Shown: in pieces, positions 12,047-24,109 of the stretch
Numbering within the stretch: the first letter of the stretch is position 1
How the letters are laid out: the number at the start of each line of letters is the position of its first letter
Assembly (NCBI GenBank): GCA_025403435.1
Contig: CM046330.1
Coordinates: 17,754,239-17,818,238 of the forward strand
From: Artocarpus heterophyllus
Taxonomy: Eukaryota; Streptophyta; Magnoliopsida; Rosales; Moraceae
Direction: 5' to 3'
DNA length: 64,000 bases
The notes under the pieces: model-generated
What the model was told of the DNA's origin: nothing
The model's input: the letters and a program-made list of their open reading frames with translations, nothing else
The model's database searches: none
Translations under genes and position numbers: made by a program

Positions 12047-12054
12047 GCACAGGA

Positions 12055-12515
12055 TTTAAGATCTAGTCAAGATAGTGCGATTCCTTAATAACCCTATTTT
12101 TCTTCAACTTGGCGACCTCTTCACGGAGCACTTTATACCTCTCTAGGTTCAGAGGTCGCCTTTTTTGCCTCTTCGGGTGGTATTTGGGGTCAATGTTCAA
12201 GCCATGACATGCGACTTCTAGGTTTATTCACACCATATCCTCATAAGTCCATGCAAATACATCGAGGTTCTTGCTAAGGAATTCCTTGAGCTCATTTGCC
12301 ATCTTTTTATTCAATCCTGACCCAATTTTTAGAACTTTGGATGAGTCCCTTTCATCTAGTAATACCTATACCAGGTCTTTAACATGTTTGGTGTAGGTTA
12401 CCTCTTCTCCTAATCTTAGGTCTATGTCTTCCACAGGGGATCCTTGATGCACTATTCTAATTTCCATTCTTTGATGGTTGGCATTTATGCGTATGGCGTC
12501 AAAGTGAGCCTTGAC
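12055..12515 (-). pseudogene. gypsy PR-RT connection and RT N-terminus
   Basis: Minus-strand reading gives 'ANELKEFLSKNLDVFAWTYE' near 12300-12240, a hallmark of the segment before plant gypsy RT. It then gives 'KRQKRRPLNLERYKVLREEV' near 12180-12120, the start of RT. Stops interrupt it. It joins the RT remainder across the hAT insertion. Confidence 0.7.
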
Positions 12516-12520
12516 TCGTA

Positions 12521-12828
12521 CTATTTTTTCCTCATTTTGCGCACTCTTTTAGGTGTGGGAAACTTCACTTTCCGATGGTAGATGGAGGTTATAGCCGTCA
12601 AGGCCTTTAATGTCGACCTACCTATCAATGCATTATATTGGTCTCTGCCTTTTATTACCAAGAAGTTTGACATTATTGTGTTTGTTCTTGGTTTCTCCCC
12701 CACAATAATTGGCAACTTAATCGTTCTTTTAGGGATTATGCTATCCCTCATGAATCCGTATAGTGGCAGAGGCAAGTCGATCTGTCTAACCGACAGGCCA
12801 AACTTAAAGATTAGCATGCCAAACTGTC
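12521..12828 (-). pseudogene. gypsy protease (retropepsin-like) fragment
   Basis: The minus-strand frame contains 'YNALIGRSTLKAL', the conserved (A/N)-x-(I/L)-G-R-x-x-L motif near the end of plant gypsy proteases. It lies directly upstream of the RT connection. The upstream end is cut at about 12830, where an inverted copia LTR fragment begins, so gag and the 5' LTR of this element are absent. Confidence 0.65.
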
Positions 12829-12831
12829 AAT

Positions 12832-14258
12832 AAAAATCTCAACGAATCTTTTATTTTCCACCCAAGATCATATAGGATAAAGTCTCAGTTTTAATTCAAA
12901 TAACTCAATAGAAAAGTTATCTAATTAAAACAATTTTATCTAGATAATCTCTAGGAAAAAAATGAATTCCTAATAATTCTACAAGTTTATCTTGTTTTAA
13001 TTTATTCAAAATTAAATCAATTGATAAACAGACAAGAATTATCCGATCTCACTAATTCAACAAGTTTATCTTGAATTAATTTTGTCATAAAATTAATTCA
13101 ACCGATAAACAGACATGCATTATGTGATTCTTCTAAATTTCAACCAATCTAATAAATCTGACATAAGTCACCAATTATTGGAAAAGCACACCGTATCGTT
13201 ATAGGATTTTGTGAGCTAGCAAAAGGGACCAAATGGACCTATATAGTTCAAGCTCCCGATAATTATGAAACCTAATATCCCATATATACATTTCACAATT
13301 ATCAACTCCAACGCTGCATTACTAAAGCTTGGAGCTACACTCTCAAAGTATATAGAATTATGAACCTCGTATAGCTAAGTATCCATGACATATCATAGTA
13401 TATCGTATCCCTACAGGATTATCCATAACCGGCTTAAGGACAAGTTCTGTCTTACCTTTTCGATTATTTTTATCTTACGTTCTATTATCTCACCATCGGA
13501 AAACTTACCATCCAAAGATGGTATACCATTATGTTACACCTATGTATCCAAATGGTTGAGCGCTTCAGTTTTCCAATTATAGGATAATGCATATAAGAGG
13601 ATATCACTACTCCTAAAGAGGAGCTATGGATTCTATATCTATGAATAACAGGTCTACGCTATCAAGAGTCATGCTTCTAACACACCGACATACATACCAC
13701 TATTAAAATATGGGTGTCACCCTTTGGTACATCAAAAGACACAAGTCAAGACAACATGCCCACTATTCATCTCAAGATTAAGATACAATGCAAAGGATTG
13801 TCTAAAGTGAATCGATTTGTCGAGACAGAGTTATTAATCCAAATCAATTCACTTTATGTCCCGATCTAACATATCGTCACCTATGACAATATGCCAATGT
13901 TTCTATTAACGGAATCCACCTCCGATGGCCAAGGCAAACCATCTCTCAATAGGGATATAGACAACATAACAATCTTTACATAAATAAAGTGCCCAACTTT
14001 ATTCTCTTGATTATGGATCTTATGTTTTAGACCGTCACCTTAAGAATCGTGTCTTCCTCATAATCTGTCCATTATATGTCCAATTCTTAAAGGTTTAGAC
14101 CGACAGTCTCAGACTATTGTTTGCTTAACATACATTCAACAAATATGAAATTAAAGAGGACAAAATTTGGTACATAAATAATAAATGAATTCTTTATTGA
14201 TAAAAATGTCTCCAAAAACATATTACATTTTTACTCCTTAAGGCATACATATCAAACA
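12832..14258 (-). mobile_element. truncated inverted LTR of copia family A
   Basis: The reverse complement matches the LTRs at 17037, 24643 and 31087 closely, from the first bases (TGTTTGATATGTATGCC at 14258 downward) to the GGTGGAAAATAAAAG segment. It breaks off exactly where the GGCCTGCCGAT minisatellite of those LTRs would begin. The right border is a true LTR terminus abutting copia pol at 14259; the left border is a truncation against the gypsy protease. It is therefore one side of a minus-oriented family-A insertion whose remainder was deleted. Confidence 0.8.
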
Positions 14259-15262
14259 GTGAGACCACATGCTCGCTACAAGGAAATTGGAGAAGCACAT
14301 GTTGCTATCTTTGATAATGGTGGGGATGATCCATTAACATATCGTGATGCAATAGAAGATTCTGAGAATGAGAAATGGCTAGAGGCTATGAACCTTAAAA
14401 TGGAGTCCATGTACTTCAATTAAGTCTAGGAACTTGTAGATCTGCCTGAAGGGATAAAACCTATAGGGTACAAATGGATATACAAGAAGAAAAGAAGAGT
14501 GAATGGGACAGTTGAGACTTTCAAGGCTAGGCTTGTGGCAAAGGGTTAGACCTAAAAAGAGGGAGTTGACTATGATGAAACTTTCTTGCCCGTAGCTATG
14601 CTTAAATCCATTCAGATTCTCTTATTCATTGTTGCATGTCTTGATTACGAGATATGATGAATGGATGTCAAGACTGTCTTTTTGAATGGCTATCTTGAGG
14701 AAAGCATCTATACGGTGCAACCAGAAGGGTTTGTGGTCAAAGTTCAAGAGCAAAAAGTTTGCAAGTTATAAATGTCCACCTATAGACTTAAGCAAGCTTC
14801 AAGATCTTAGAACTTAAGATTTAATAAGGCAATTAAGTCTCATGGTTTTGATCAAAATATTGACAAACCTTATGTATGCCAGTACATCAAAGATAAGAAG
14901 GTGGTCTTCTTAGTTCTTTATGTAATAATATCCTACTTATTGGGAAAATATAAGGATATTATCTAATGTCAAGAAATGGCATGCCAACCAATTCTAAATG
15001 AAAGATTTGGGAGAGGCAAGTTATGTTCATGGAATCCAACCCAGGATTAGATCTTTGGGTGATGGTTAATCACATTCTCAAGTATCTTAGGAGAATGAGA
15101 AAATATATGCTAGTATACTTTGGTAAGAATTTGATTCCTACTAGATACATTGATTCTGATTTTCAATCAGACAAGGACATTACCTACAAAGAGTTTCGAT
15201 GGACATTTAGAAGGCTTAGGTCCAATAGACATGTCTCACATGCTTTAGAGCAAGTGGGAGAT
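14259..15262 (+). pseudogene. older Ty1/copia pol remnant (RT and RNase H)
   Basis: Translation with stops and frameshifts gives the copia RT opening (near 14448-14600, 'KPIGYKWIYKKK', 'FKARLVAKG'), a degraded 'FLNGYLEESIY' segment near 14680-14710, and an RT/RNase H linker near 15070-15170 ('ILKYLRRMRKYMLVYFGKN'). It is related to family A but more diverged. About 700 bp of RT/RNase H is missing between 15040 and 15060 relative to family A. It ends with the polypurine tract GCAAGTGGGAGAT just before the LTR at 15263. Confidence 0.75.
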
Positions 15263-16729
15263 TGTTGGGATTAGTGCCCTATAAGCATTGACATTGTACA
15301 TATTGTTAATAAATAAATAAAGTGACATTTATAATTATTTTGGGTGCTCATATGTATTATGAATGTATTTATAAACATAAAAAAAATTCCATGATTATTT
15401 ATGTAACTATAAATTTAGCATATAAGTGTTATATGCTTAGGGATAAAATTTATAGATAATAATCTAAATAGTCTGTAATAATTAATTAAAGTTTTGGGAT
15501 CTTAATTGAATATTACAAATACGGTCTAATCTCATTTAGAATGAAATAGTCTTATCCAGGCTATTAATATAGAGACATTAGATTGGAGGTGCTTTACATA
15601 ATAAGATTTTATGGGACTGAATTAGATAAATTATGAATCTCTAATAATCATCTATTACAAATAGAGTATTCAAATTTATCACTACGATGATCATATATTT
15701 GACAATCTTAATCTTGAGTATTTATTAGACTCTTATTTATGACAATATGTTTTTTGACTTGCATGGTATGATTTTTCTAAACACAGATCATACCTTAGTA
15801 TCTTGGAAACATAATGGAATAAATGGCTGAGAATAATATTATACAAATATGGAAGCCATTCCTTCCTTATGGAAGTTAAAAAATTAGTTTTGTTGAGTGA
15901 TGATTTGAGGTTTGAACAGTAGAGCGCTCGTTCATAATAAGATTATGAATTAACTGTTCATTAGAGAATTATTGGAATTCAAGAAAAAAAATGTAATAAG
16001 AGAGGTGACCATAAATTGAACCTAGCTCTTATTATGAACTATTTAGGGAGGACTGACTTATATGTACTGATTATATCAATGAACTACTCGCTAATTTTCT
16101 TTGAGTAATTTCACTATAATCTCAAGAGTTAAGTTTTAGGTTTTTAGTGGAGTAATACTGAAACTAATAAATTTTGGCATATTAATTAAAGAGTTTAATT
16201 AATTGTCAAATTTATTGAAATTTGGGTTATAGGTCCATAGGTCCCCAATGCCACCTCTAAAGCACTATATTGGATTTAATGCATAGAATACATTATACAT
16301 ATTTAATTTAAAATTATTGAATTTTGAATTAATTATGTCACATTAAAGATATTAATGTGACATAGAAAAATGTTCTCTATGACACATAATGTAATGTGAT
16401 AAATGATGTCACATTTAACTAAGCATTAGTTAATTAATTGATTGATTATTTAATTAATGAGAGTAATTAAATAAGTTTTAAATTGATTAATTGATAATAT
16501 TTGAATAATAAGATTGTTTAAATATAATTTTTAATTTTGTGTGGGATATATATGTGGTGGGACCACATTTTATCTTTTATTACATGGACACAAAATTAAA
16601 TTATCAATTAATTTAAAATAAATATGGTTTATTTTTGAATTTTAATATATATATAAGATTTTATTATATATTAATATATATCTATATTACTTTTTGAATT
16701 CGTTTAGGTTTTTAAACGTTTACGTAAAC

Positions 16730-16762
<33 letters not shown>

Positions 16763-17036
16763 GTATGTAAAAAAGCGATTTAGTTTTAAGATTAAAAAAA
16801 CCGTTTACATTTACATAAAATGTAAACATATGTTATATACAGATAAATATAATTTAAAGAATCAAGATTTGGTTAAAATTAATTAAAAAAAGGGATAAAG
16901 ATTACATAGTATATCCGTTCCTCATATATCTAATATGGTAGTTATTTTAGATTTAAAATAAATCAAAATTAATTAATAATAACTAACTGCTTAGATATAA
17001 AAAGATAGAGATAACAGCTATCTCAATAGATCTTTT
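15263..17036 (+). mobile_element. older copia 3' LTR, left part (split by later insertion)
   Basis: It begins TGTTGGGATTAGTGCCC immediately after a polypurine tract, the standard start of a copia 3' LTR. It runs to 17036, where family A inserted, and resumes at 33130-33496, giving about 2.1 kb in total. The 16500-17036 part is also present at 34517-34958 in another copy of the same LTR family. Confidence 0.8.
17032..17036. repeat. target-site duplication CTTTT (left)
   Basis: This pairs with CTTTT at 33130-33134 at the far end of the tandem array. The related LTR at 34954-34958 has a single CTTTT at the same place, so it is the pre-insertion site. Confidence 0.85.
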
Positions 17037-19039
17037 TGTTAGACATATATGCCTTAAGGAGTAAAAATGTAATACGTTTTTGGAAACATTTTTATCAATA
17101 AAGAATTTATTCATTTATATATACCAAATCTTGTCCTCTTTACGTTCATATTTATTGAATGTATGTTAAGCAAACAATAGTCTGAGACCGTCAATCTAAA
17201 CCTTAAGAATTGGGCATATGATGGACTGATTATGCGGAAGACACGATTCTTAAGGTGATGGTCTAAAATATATGATCTGCAATCGAGGGAATAAAGTTGG
17301 GCACTTTATTCATGTAAAAATTGTTATGTTGTCTATATCCCTTTTGGGAGATGGTTTGTCTTGACCATCGGAGTTGGACTCCGTGAATAGAAACATTGGC
17401 ACGTTGTCATAGGTGACGATGTGTTTGATCGGGACATAAAGTAAATTGATTTGGATTAATAATTCTGTCTCAGTAAATCGATTCACTTTAGACAATCATT
17501 TGTATTGTATCTTAATCCTGAGATGAATAGTGGACCCGTTGTCTAGACTTGTGTCTTTTGATGTGCCAAAGGGTGACACCCACATCTCAATATTGGTATG
17601 CATGCCGGTACATTCGAGGCATGACTCTTGATAGCGTGGACTTGTTATTCATTGATATGGAATCCATAGCTCTTCTTTAGAAGTAATGATATCCTCTTAT
17701 ATGCGTTGTCCTGTAATTAAAAAACTGGAGCGCTCAACCATTTGGATACATAGGTGTAACCGAATGGTATACTATCTTTGGATAGTAAGTTTTCTAATGG
17801 TGAGACAATGGAATGTAAGATAAAAATAATCGGGAAGGTAAGACAGAACTTGTCCTTAAGCCGATTATGGATTATCATATGGGGATACGATACACTATGA
17901 TATGTCATGGAGACTTAGCTACACGAGCTTCGTAATTCTATAAAGTTCGAGAGTGTAGCTCCAAGCTTTTAGTGGAGTAGTGTTGGAGTTGATAATTGTG
18001 AAATGTATATCTGGGATATTGGGTTTCATAATTATCATGAGCTTGAACTTTATAGGTCCATTTTGGTCCCCTTTGCTAGCTCACAAAATCCTGTAACGAC
18101 ACAGCATACTTTTCTAATAATTGGTGACTTATGTCGGATTTATGAGATTGGTTTAAAATTTGAAAGAATTAAATAATTCATGTCTGTTTATCGGTTGAAT
18201 TAATTTTGTAAGAAATTAGTTAAAGATAAACTTGTTGAATTATTGCGATCAGATAATTCTTGTCTGTTTATCAGTTGTTTTAATTTTGGACAAATTAGAT
18301 CAAGATAAACTTGTAGAATTATTGTGAATTGATTTATTTTCTTAGAGATTATCTTGATAAAGTTTGTTTTGATCAGATAACTTTTCTTTTTGGATTATTT
18401 GAATCAAAACTGAGAATTTATCCTATAGAATCTCGGGTGGAAAATAAAAGATTCGCGGAGATTTTTTTACGGGAGTTCGGCCTGCCGATGGGGCCTGTTT
18501 GGCCTGCCGATCAGCGAGTGATAAGATTACACGTTTTCACGCGGATCTTATCATATATTGATCCAAACTTGATTCTGTTTCGGGTTTTTGAGACCTAATC
18601 TAATAAGAACTGACCCCAAGACCAATGGCTATAAAAAGGGAGTGAGTCTCATGATTTACTCAGATCAATAGAGATCAGTCGAGAGATTAAGAGTGATACT
18701 CTTCTAGTGAGCATTTGAAAACTCCCTGAGAGCTTTTGTTCACAAATCACGAACACTAGCTTTGGGTTCTCTCTATTGGTTGGAAGGAGAGTCACCAGTG
18801 GAAGAGCTCTACGTGTGAGCCCACACTCACTCTGGTTGTGGATAGAGAATAGCAAAGAAGACCAGTTGGTTGAGGCTCTTCTGGAACGTTACTTCTCTAC
18901 ACAGGTTACGGAAGTTCTTCGACACGGAGAGTTTAGTAAGATCTGTCTAATTTATACATATAACATGTCAAACTTATGTTTTGAAAATTACTCTGATGAA
19001 ATTTTTTTTAAAATTCTGCTGCGCAACGTTTTTTCAACA
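17037..19039 (+). repeat. family-A LTR 1 (5' LTR), 2,003 bp
   Basis: It begins TGTTAGACATATATGCC and ends TTTTTTCAACA, followed by a primer-binding site. It contains a two-unit version of the TTCGGCCTGCCGAT minisatellite at 18475-18512. A likely TATA region is GGCTATAAAAAGGGAGTGAG near 18629-18648, followed by pyrimidine- and GA-rich leader sequence. Confidence 0.88.
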
Positions 19040-19040
19040 A

Positions 19041-19057
19041 TTGGTATCAGAGCCAGG
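19041..19057 (+). promoter_or_regulatory. primer-binding site (tRNA-iMet type), copy A
   Basis: TTGGTATCAGAGCCAGG starts one base after the LTR end. It is complementary to the 3' end of initiator-Met tRNA, the usual primer of plant copia elements. Confidence 0.9.
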
Positions 19058-20678
19058 TTTTTTATATAAATTTACGAGTTTGTGATCATGTTATATGCAT
19101 AAATTTTGTGATCTTAATCTCTCCTATACTTGAATTGAATTTTATAGAGAGTTGGCACTCTAGGTTTCTATAAATTATATGTTGTCATGTATTATATGGT
19201 GAATGTTTATTAATTAATTATGGTTGATTAAATCGTTGTTTAATTATTTATTAAATAATTAATACAACCTTAGAGGTTAGAATGTGTATCTAAGTTTTTC
19301 ATGTAATTAGATGGCGGACTATCATCTCCGTCTAGGAATTATTATTTAATTTTAAATTTGTAAGAATTTTTGTAATTAAATAATTATTTGGAGAAGACGG
19401 ATCTAGAAGACGAATCTAAAAGAAAGATGATGGCGCACCTATGTATTTCTTGAGTCTCTAATTTTATGTTTTTGAATTGTTGAAAATAAAATTGATGAAT
19501 TGCGTTAAAATTGTATTTTCTAGAATGAAAGATTACTGCTCGGTCGGCATGCCGGACGTCACAGTTCGGCAGGCCAATGGTCACAGATCGGCAGGCCAGA
19601 CGTGTGGTCCGACAGGCCGACAGTGGGGCAGAAATTGGGGTGCTCTGTCGGCAGGCCGAGCCTTCAGTTCGACAGGCCAAACTTTCATGGATCGGCAGGC
19701 CGATCTGGACCGAGAGCTAGAAAATTTCTAGAAAAGGTGTAATTTTTTCGATGCAGTTTTAATTTTATTTTTGAGACAATTCTGAGAAACATTAAATTTG
19801 GATATGACCAAAAATATGAAGTATTTGATTCATACGAGATTGAAGACTTGAAGATGGGTATTACATGAAGAAGGATACAGCTTGAGGATTCAAGGATGAA
19901 GAATCGATAAATGTCTCGATCATTCTCATGTAATCTTAGTTTTCTATTCTCTAGGGTGGAACCATAATATTACGGTTATTATTATTTTGCTTGTAGCTTT
20001 GCTTGATTGCTTCGCTTGTCTACATTATAATATGATTTACCATGTATATTGATAACATATCATATAGAATAGAGAGTGCCGCTCATATTAAAATTGTTCA
20101 TGCATAATTTTAAAATAAAACCTTGATTTCAAAAGATTGAGTGGGAGAAGGTTTTCGAAGAGAGGACCTAAGGCCTCCATCGTTGGTGCATAGGCAGAAC
20201 ATGGTGGTCCCGACCCCTGGGAAGGGATTTCTATCATGTACCAGATTGGATCTCTGAAAGGATAAGATATTTTAGTATGATTTATGGTTGCACACCCCTA
20301 TGTGGTGATTATAAATCATGGATAAAATATTGAAACGATGGTTATACACTCACGTTAATTTTATTATTAACCTCCCCTAGGAGCTCTGTTAATAAAATTA
20401 ATGGCCAAAGAAACGATTATTAATATATGCTGGATCATACGGGTCCTGGATCGCATATATTAATCAGGAGGGGATCCGTGTTCCTGATTGAATTTGGCAT
20501 GACTCCCCTAGGAGCTTGTTGAATTCTAAGCTGGGAATTATCATTGTAAGGTTGTGATATTTTCAAGGTTTTGACATATAAACACATTTGTATGATTTTA
20601 CATGATTGTGTTATCTTACTAAATTATTATTATATGTTTGCTTATGTTTGGTATATGATTCTTTATTGTAGATTGAAA
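19058..20678 (+). other. copy A untranslated leader with CGGCAGGCCGA cluster
   Basis: This is a 1.6-kb leader between primer-binding site and gag. At 19543-19705 there are about seven copies of a CGGCAGGCCGA-like motif spaced irregularly. This is the same motif, in the opposite sense, as the LTR minisatellite. Short ORFs across it are products of this repeat and not genes. Copy B has lost most of this leader. Confidence 0.7.
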
Positions 20679-22052
20679 ATGTCTAAAAACGTTTTATCAT
20701 CGATACTTGACAAAAACCAATTAGCCGGTGAGAATTATAACGATTGGAAACGGAACCTAGATATCGTCCTATCCTTTGAGAAACTGAAATATGTACTGAT
20801 AACCCCTTGTCCTCCCGAGCCTACGGGAGACTCAAGTAATGAGCAATTCCAAGCGTATGATCGCTGGAAAGATGCTAATGATCAGGCCCGCTGCTATGTT
20901 ATGGCCAGCATGAACAACGTGCTACAGGCTCAACATCAGGATTATGAGACTACGAAGGAGATCTTGGATAATCTTGATGATATGTTTGGAGGCCAAGCCA
21001 TAACAAAGCGGCAAAGGGCGCTTCAGAAACTCTTAAACTGTAGACAGAGACCGGGGACATCTGTAAAGGAGCACATGATGTTGGTCATGGGTTACCTCGC
21101 TGAGGCTCAAACCAATGGAGCCGACATCGATGCTGAAACTCAGATGACTATAGTCTTTGAGACTCTGTCTAAGGAATTTATTCCGTTTAGAGCTACTTTT
21201 AATTTAAGCAATAGACGGGATATGACCTTGACAGAACTGATGAAACAGTTATAGGAGTTCGAACTGCTGATCAGGGAGTCTCTTGCTGGTGGTGAGGCCA
21301 ACATGGTAGCTGCTTCTAGTTCCAATCCTAACTCAGGGAGTGGAAAGAAGCAACGGGCCACGAATGGGAAGTCTTCTATTCCTGCTACTACCAAGAGCAA
21401 GAAGAAGAAGAAGAAGAACCCAAAGAAGCTTAAGTGCTATTGTGGAAAGGTCGGGCATATCAAGAAGTATTGCAAGGACTTCCTTTCCAGAGGAGGTAGG
21501 TGTGATCTTCTATATTTAGAAACTTGTTTGGTTGAGGAATCCAGTGACATATGGGTCATAGATTCCGGTGCAACTAATCATGTTTTTGTTTCTCTACAGG
21601 GATTCAAATAAACGAGAAGTCTGCTACGTGAAGACTTCATGCTTCGGATGGGCGATGGATCCTTGGTCTCAGCGGAAGCAGTGGGAGATGTCCATCTTTA
21701 TTTTGATAATTATAGGAATTTAATTTTACAAGATTGTTTTTATGTTCCTAAATTTGAAAGGAATTTAATTTCTGTATCTTGTTTATTTAAAGACTCCTAC
21801 GTGGTATCTTTTAATGAAAAAGTGGTGATTCGTAAAAACAAATCTTTTATCTGTTCTGGATGGATGCAAAATAATCTATATTTTATCAAACCTAAGATGT
21901 TCTTGTTGCTTAATGCTGAGATAAATGATAATGACTCAAAAAGACTTAAAACTTCTCACTCTAATAAGACTTATTTTTGGCATTTGCGCCTTGGCCATAT
22001 TAACCTAAATAGGATTCAAAGGTTGGTAAGGGATGGACCTTTAAGTCACTAA
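20679..22052 (+). pseudogene. copia copy A gag and protease, broken
   Basis: The ATG at 20679 (MSKNVLSSILDK) opens a copia gag. It has the UBN2-type core ('NYNDWKRNLD', 'YVMASMNNVLQAQHQDYE') and a Lys-rich tail leading to the zinc knuckle near 21435. The protease follows with its active-site 'DSGATNHV' near 21560. Gag binds RNA and forms the particle; protease cuts the polyprotein. Damage: a CAG-to-TAG stop at 21252 (copy B keeps CAG), a TAA at 21609 (copy B keeps GAA), a TAA at 22050 (copy B keeps TTA), and a codon-sized deletion in the zinc knuckle that leaves C-x-C in place of C-x2-C. All pieces are in one frame, as in an ancestral single polyprotein. Confidence 0.85.
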
Positions 22053-23150
22053 AAGGTAGAATCTATACCTCAACGTGAATCTTGTTTGGAGGGTAAAATG
22101 ACCAAAAGGCCATACGGGTCTAAGGGCAATAGGGCCGAAGGGGTTCTAGAACTTGTGCATAGTGATGTTTGCGGATCGATGAGCATCCGGGCACGAGGAG
22201 GATATGAGTACTTCATCACTTTTATTGACGATTACTCAAGATATGGGTATGTGTACCTGATGCACCACAAAAGCGAAACTTTTGACAAGTTCAGGGAGTT
22301 TTGGGCTGAAGTGGAAAAGCAATTGGGTAGACCCATAAAGGCACTTCGATCTGATCGAGGGTGGGAATACCTTTCTAATGAGTTCTTGGGACACTTGTTA
22401 GAGAATGGGATTTTATCCCATTTGACTGCGCCGGCCTCTCCGCAGCAGAATGGCTTAACGAAGAGAAGGAATAGGACTTTGTTGGACATGATTAGGTCCA
22501 TGATGAGTTATTCATCATTGCCTTTATCCTTTTGGGGATATGCACTACAAACCGCATGTTATCTTTTGAACAATGTGCCTTTAAAATCGGTCCCTAAAAC
22601 TCCTCACGAGTTGTGGACAAAAAGGAATACATCCCTAAACCATATTCGTATATGGGGATGTCCGGCTCATGTCCTGTTTAAGGATCCGAATAAGTTGGAA
22701 GCACGTTCGGAAGTTTGTGTGTTTGTAGGATATCCAAAAGGGACTAAAGGGGGTTATTTTTATAACCTAAAGGAAAATAAAGTCGTGGTTTCAACTAATG
22801 CAACTTTCCTTGAGGAGAGTTATATGGACGAATTTAAACCTCGAAGAAAAGTGGTGCTTGAGGAGTTAAGGGGTGATCCGTTTACTCCGGAGGTTCCGAA
22901 CGAAACCATTCCGATCGGTGTAGAAAAACCAAATAAACCTGAACAACAATCTCAGGGGCTTCGCCGTAGTGGGAGGATCGGGCGTCAACCTGAGAGGTAT
23001 ATGTTCAATGGCGAGGTCTTCTTGGCTGAACTAGATGAACATGACAGGGATCCTTATACTTATGCAGAAGCTATGGGGGATGTTGATTCAAGACTCTGGA
23101 CAGAGGCCATGAACATAGAGATGAAGTCTATGGAGACTAATCAGGTCTAG
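22053..23150 (+). pseudogene. copia copy A integrase, broken
   Basis: The zinc-binding N-terminal part (H near 21980-21995, then the damaged C-x2-C '[12 protein letters not shown]', where the first Cys is Arg) leads into the core: '[10 protein letters not shown]', '[15 protein letters not shown]', '[14 protein letters not shown]'. The third catalytic residue, Glu in the usual Q-N-G-x-A-E-R segment, is replaced: here the segment reads [12 protein letters not shown], with Lys. The C-terminal part and acidic linker are open to 23148, where TGG has become TAG. Integrase inserts the cDNA into the genome; with Glu and a zinc ligand lost this copy should be inactive. Confidence 0.85.
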
Positions 23151-24109
23151 GAGCTTGTGGATCTTCCTGAAGGGGTAAAACCCATAGGGTGTAAGTGGAT
23201 CTACAAGGGGAAAAGAGGAGTAGATGGAAAGGTTGAAACCTTTAACACTAGACTGGTAGCTAAGGGTTATACGCAAAAGGAAGAATCGATTATGAGGAAA
23301 CCTTTTCGCCTGTAGCCATGCTTAAGTCCATCCGGATTCTCTTGTCCATAGCTGCCACTCTCGACTATGAGATTTGACAGATGGATGTCAAGACGGCTTT
23401 TTTGAATGGCTATCTTGATGAGTCCATTTATATGGAACAACCAGAAGGTTTCAAGGTCGCGGGTCAAGAGGGTAAGGTTTGTAAGCTACTAAAGTCAATT
23501 TATGGACTTAAGCAGGCTTCCCGTTCTTGGAACATAAAGTTTGATCAAGTGATCAAGACTCATGGGTTCTCACAAAATGTGGATGAACCATGTGTTTACA
23601 AACACATTAAAGATGGGAAGGTGGTTTTTCTACTGCTCTATATAGATGACATTCTACTAATTGGCAATGACGTTGGGGCGTTGTCATCGGTCAAAATATG
23701 GTTGACCAAGCAGTTTGACAAGAAGGACTTGGGAGAGGCTAATTTTGTTCTCGGTATCCAGATCTTTCGGGATAGGAAGAACAAAATGATAGCTTTGTCA
23801 CAGGCCGGCTACATAGATAAAATTCTCAGGAAGTTTGCAATGCAGGATTCAAAGAAAGGTGGGCAACCATCTAGGTCTGGAATTACTCTTTCTAAGAAAG
23901 ACTCTCCAAAGTCTTATGAAGAAAGAGAATACATGAAGAAGGTGCCTTATGCTTCGACAGTGGGTAGTCTCATGTATGCCATGCTTTGCACACGACCGGA
24001 TATTAGCTATGCAGTCGGGATTGTAAGTCGATTTCAGGCGGATCAAGGACTAAACCATTGGGTTGCGGTAAAGCATATTTTCAAGTACCTGAGAAGGACT
24101 CGAGGGTAG
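23151..24109 (+). pseudogene. copia copy A reverse transcriptase, broken
   Basis: RT starts in the first frame ('CKWIYKGKRG', '[12 protein letters not shown]'). A single-base deletion near 23285 (copy B has one more A) shifts the frame, and a TGA replaces Trp at 23375. From 23381 the frame is long: 'MDVKTAFLNGYLDESIY', 'SIYGLKQASRSWN', catalytic 'LLLYIDDILLIG', and 'LCTRPDISYAVG'. The segment ends at a TAG at 24107 where copy B has a Tyr codon. It copies element RNA into DNA in the virus-like particle. Confidence 0.88.

Noticed and set aside
19384..19731. Overlapping 98- and 84-codon frames on both strands in the copy A leader
   Set aside because: Both are translations of the CGGCAGGCC repeat cluster, have no start-site support and are missing from copy B.
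20571..20678. 36-codon N-terminal extension of copia copy A gag
   Set aside because: It starts at TTG. The ATG at 20679 is the start seen in related gag proteins.
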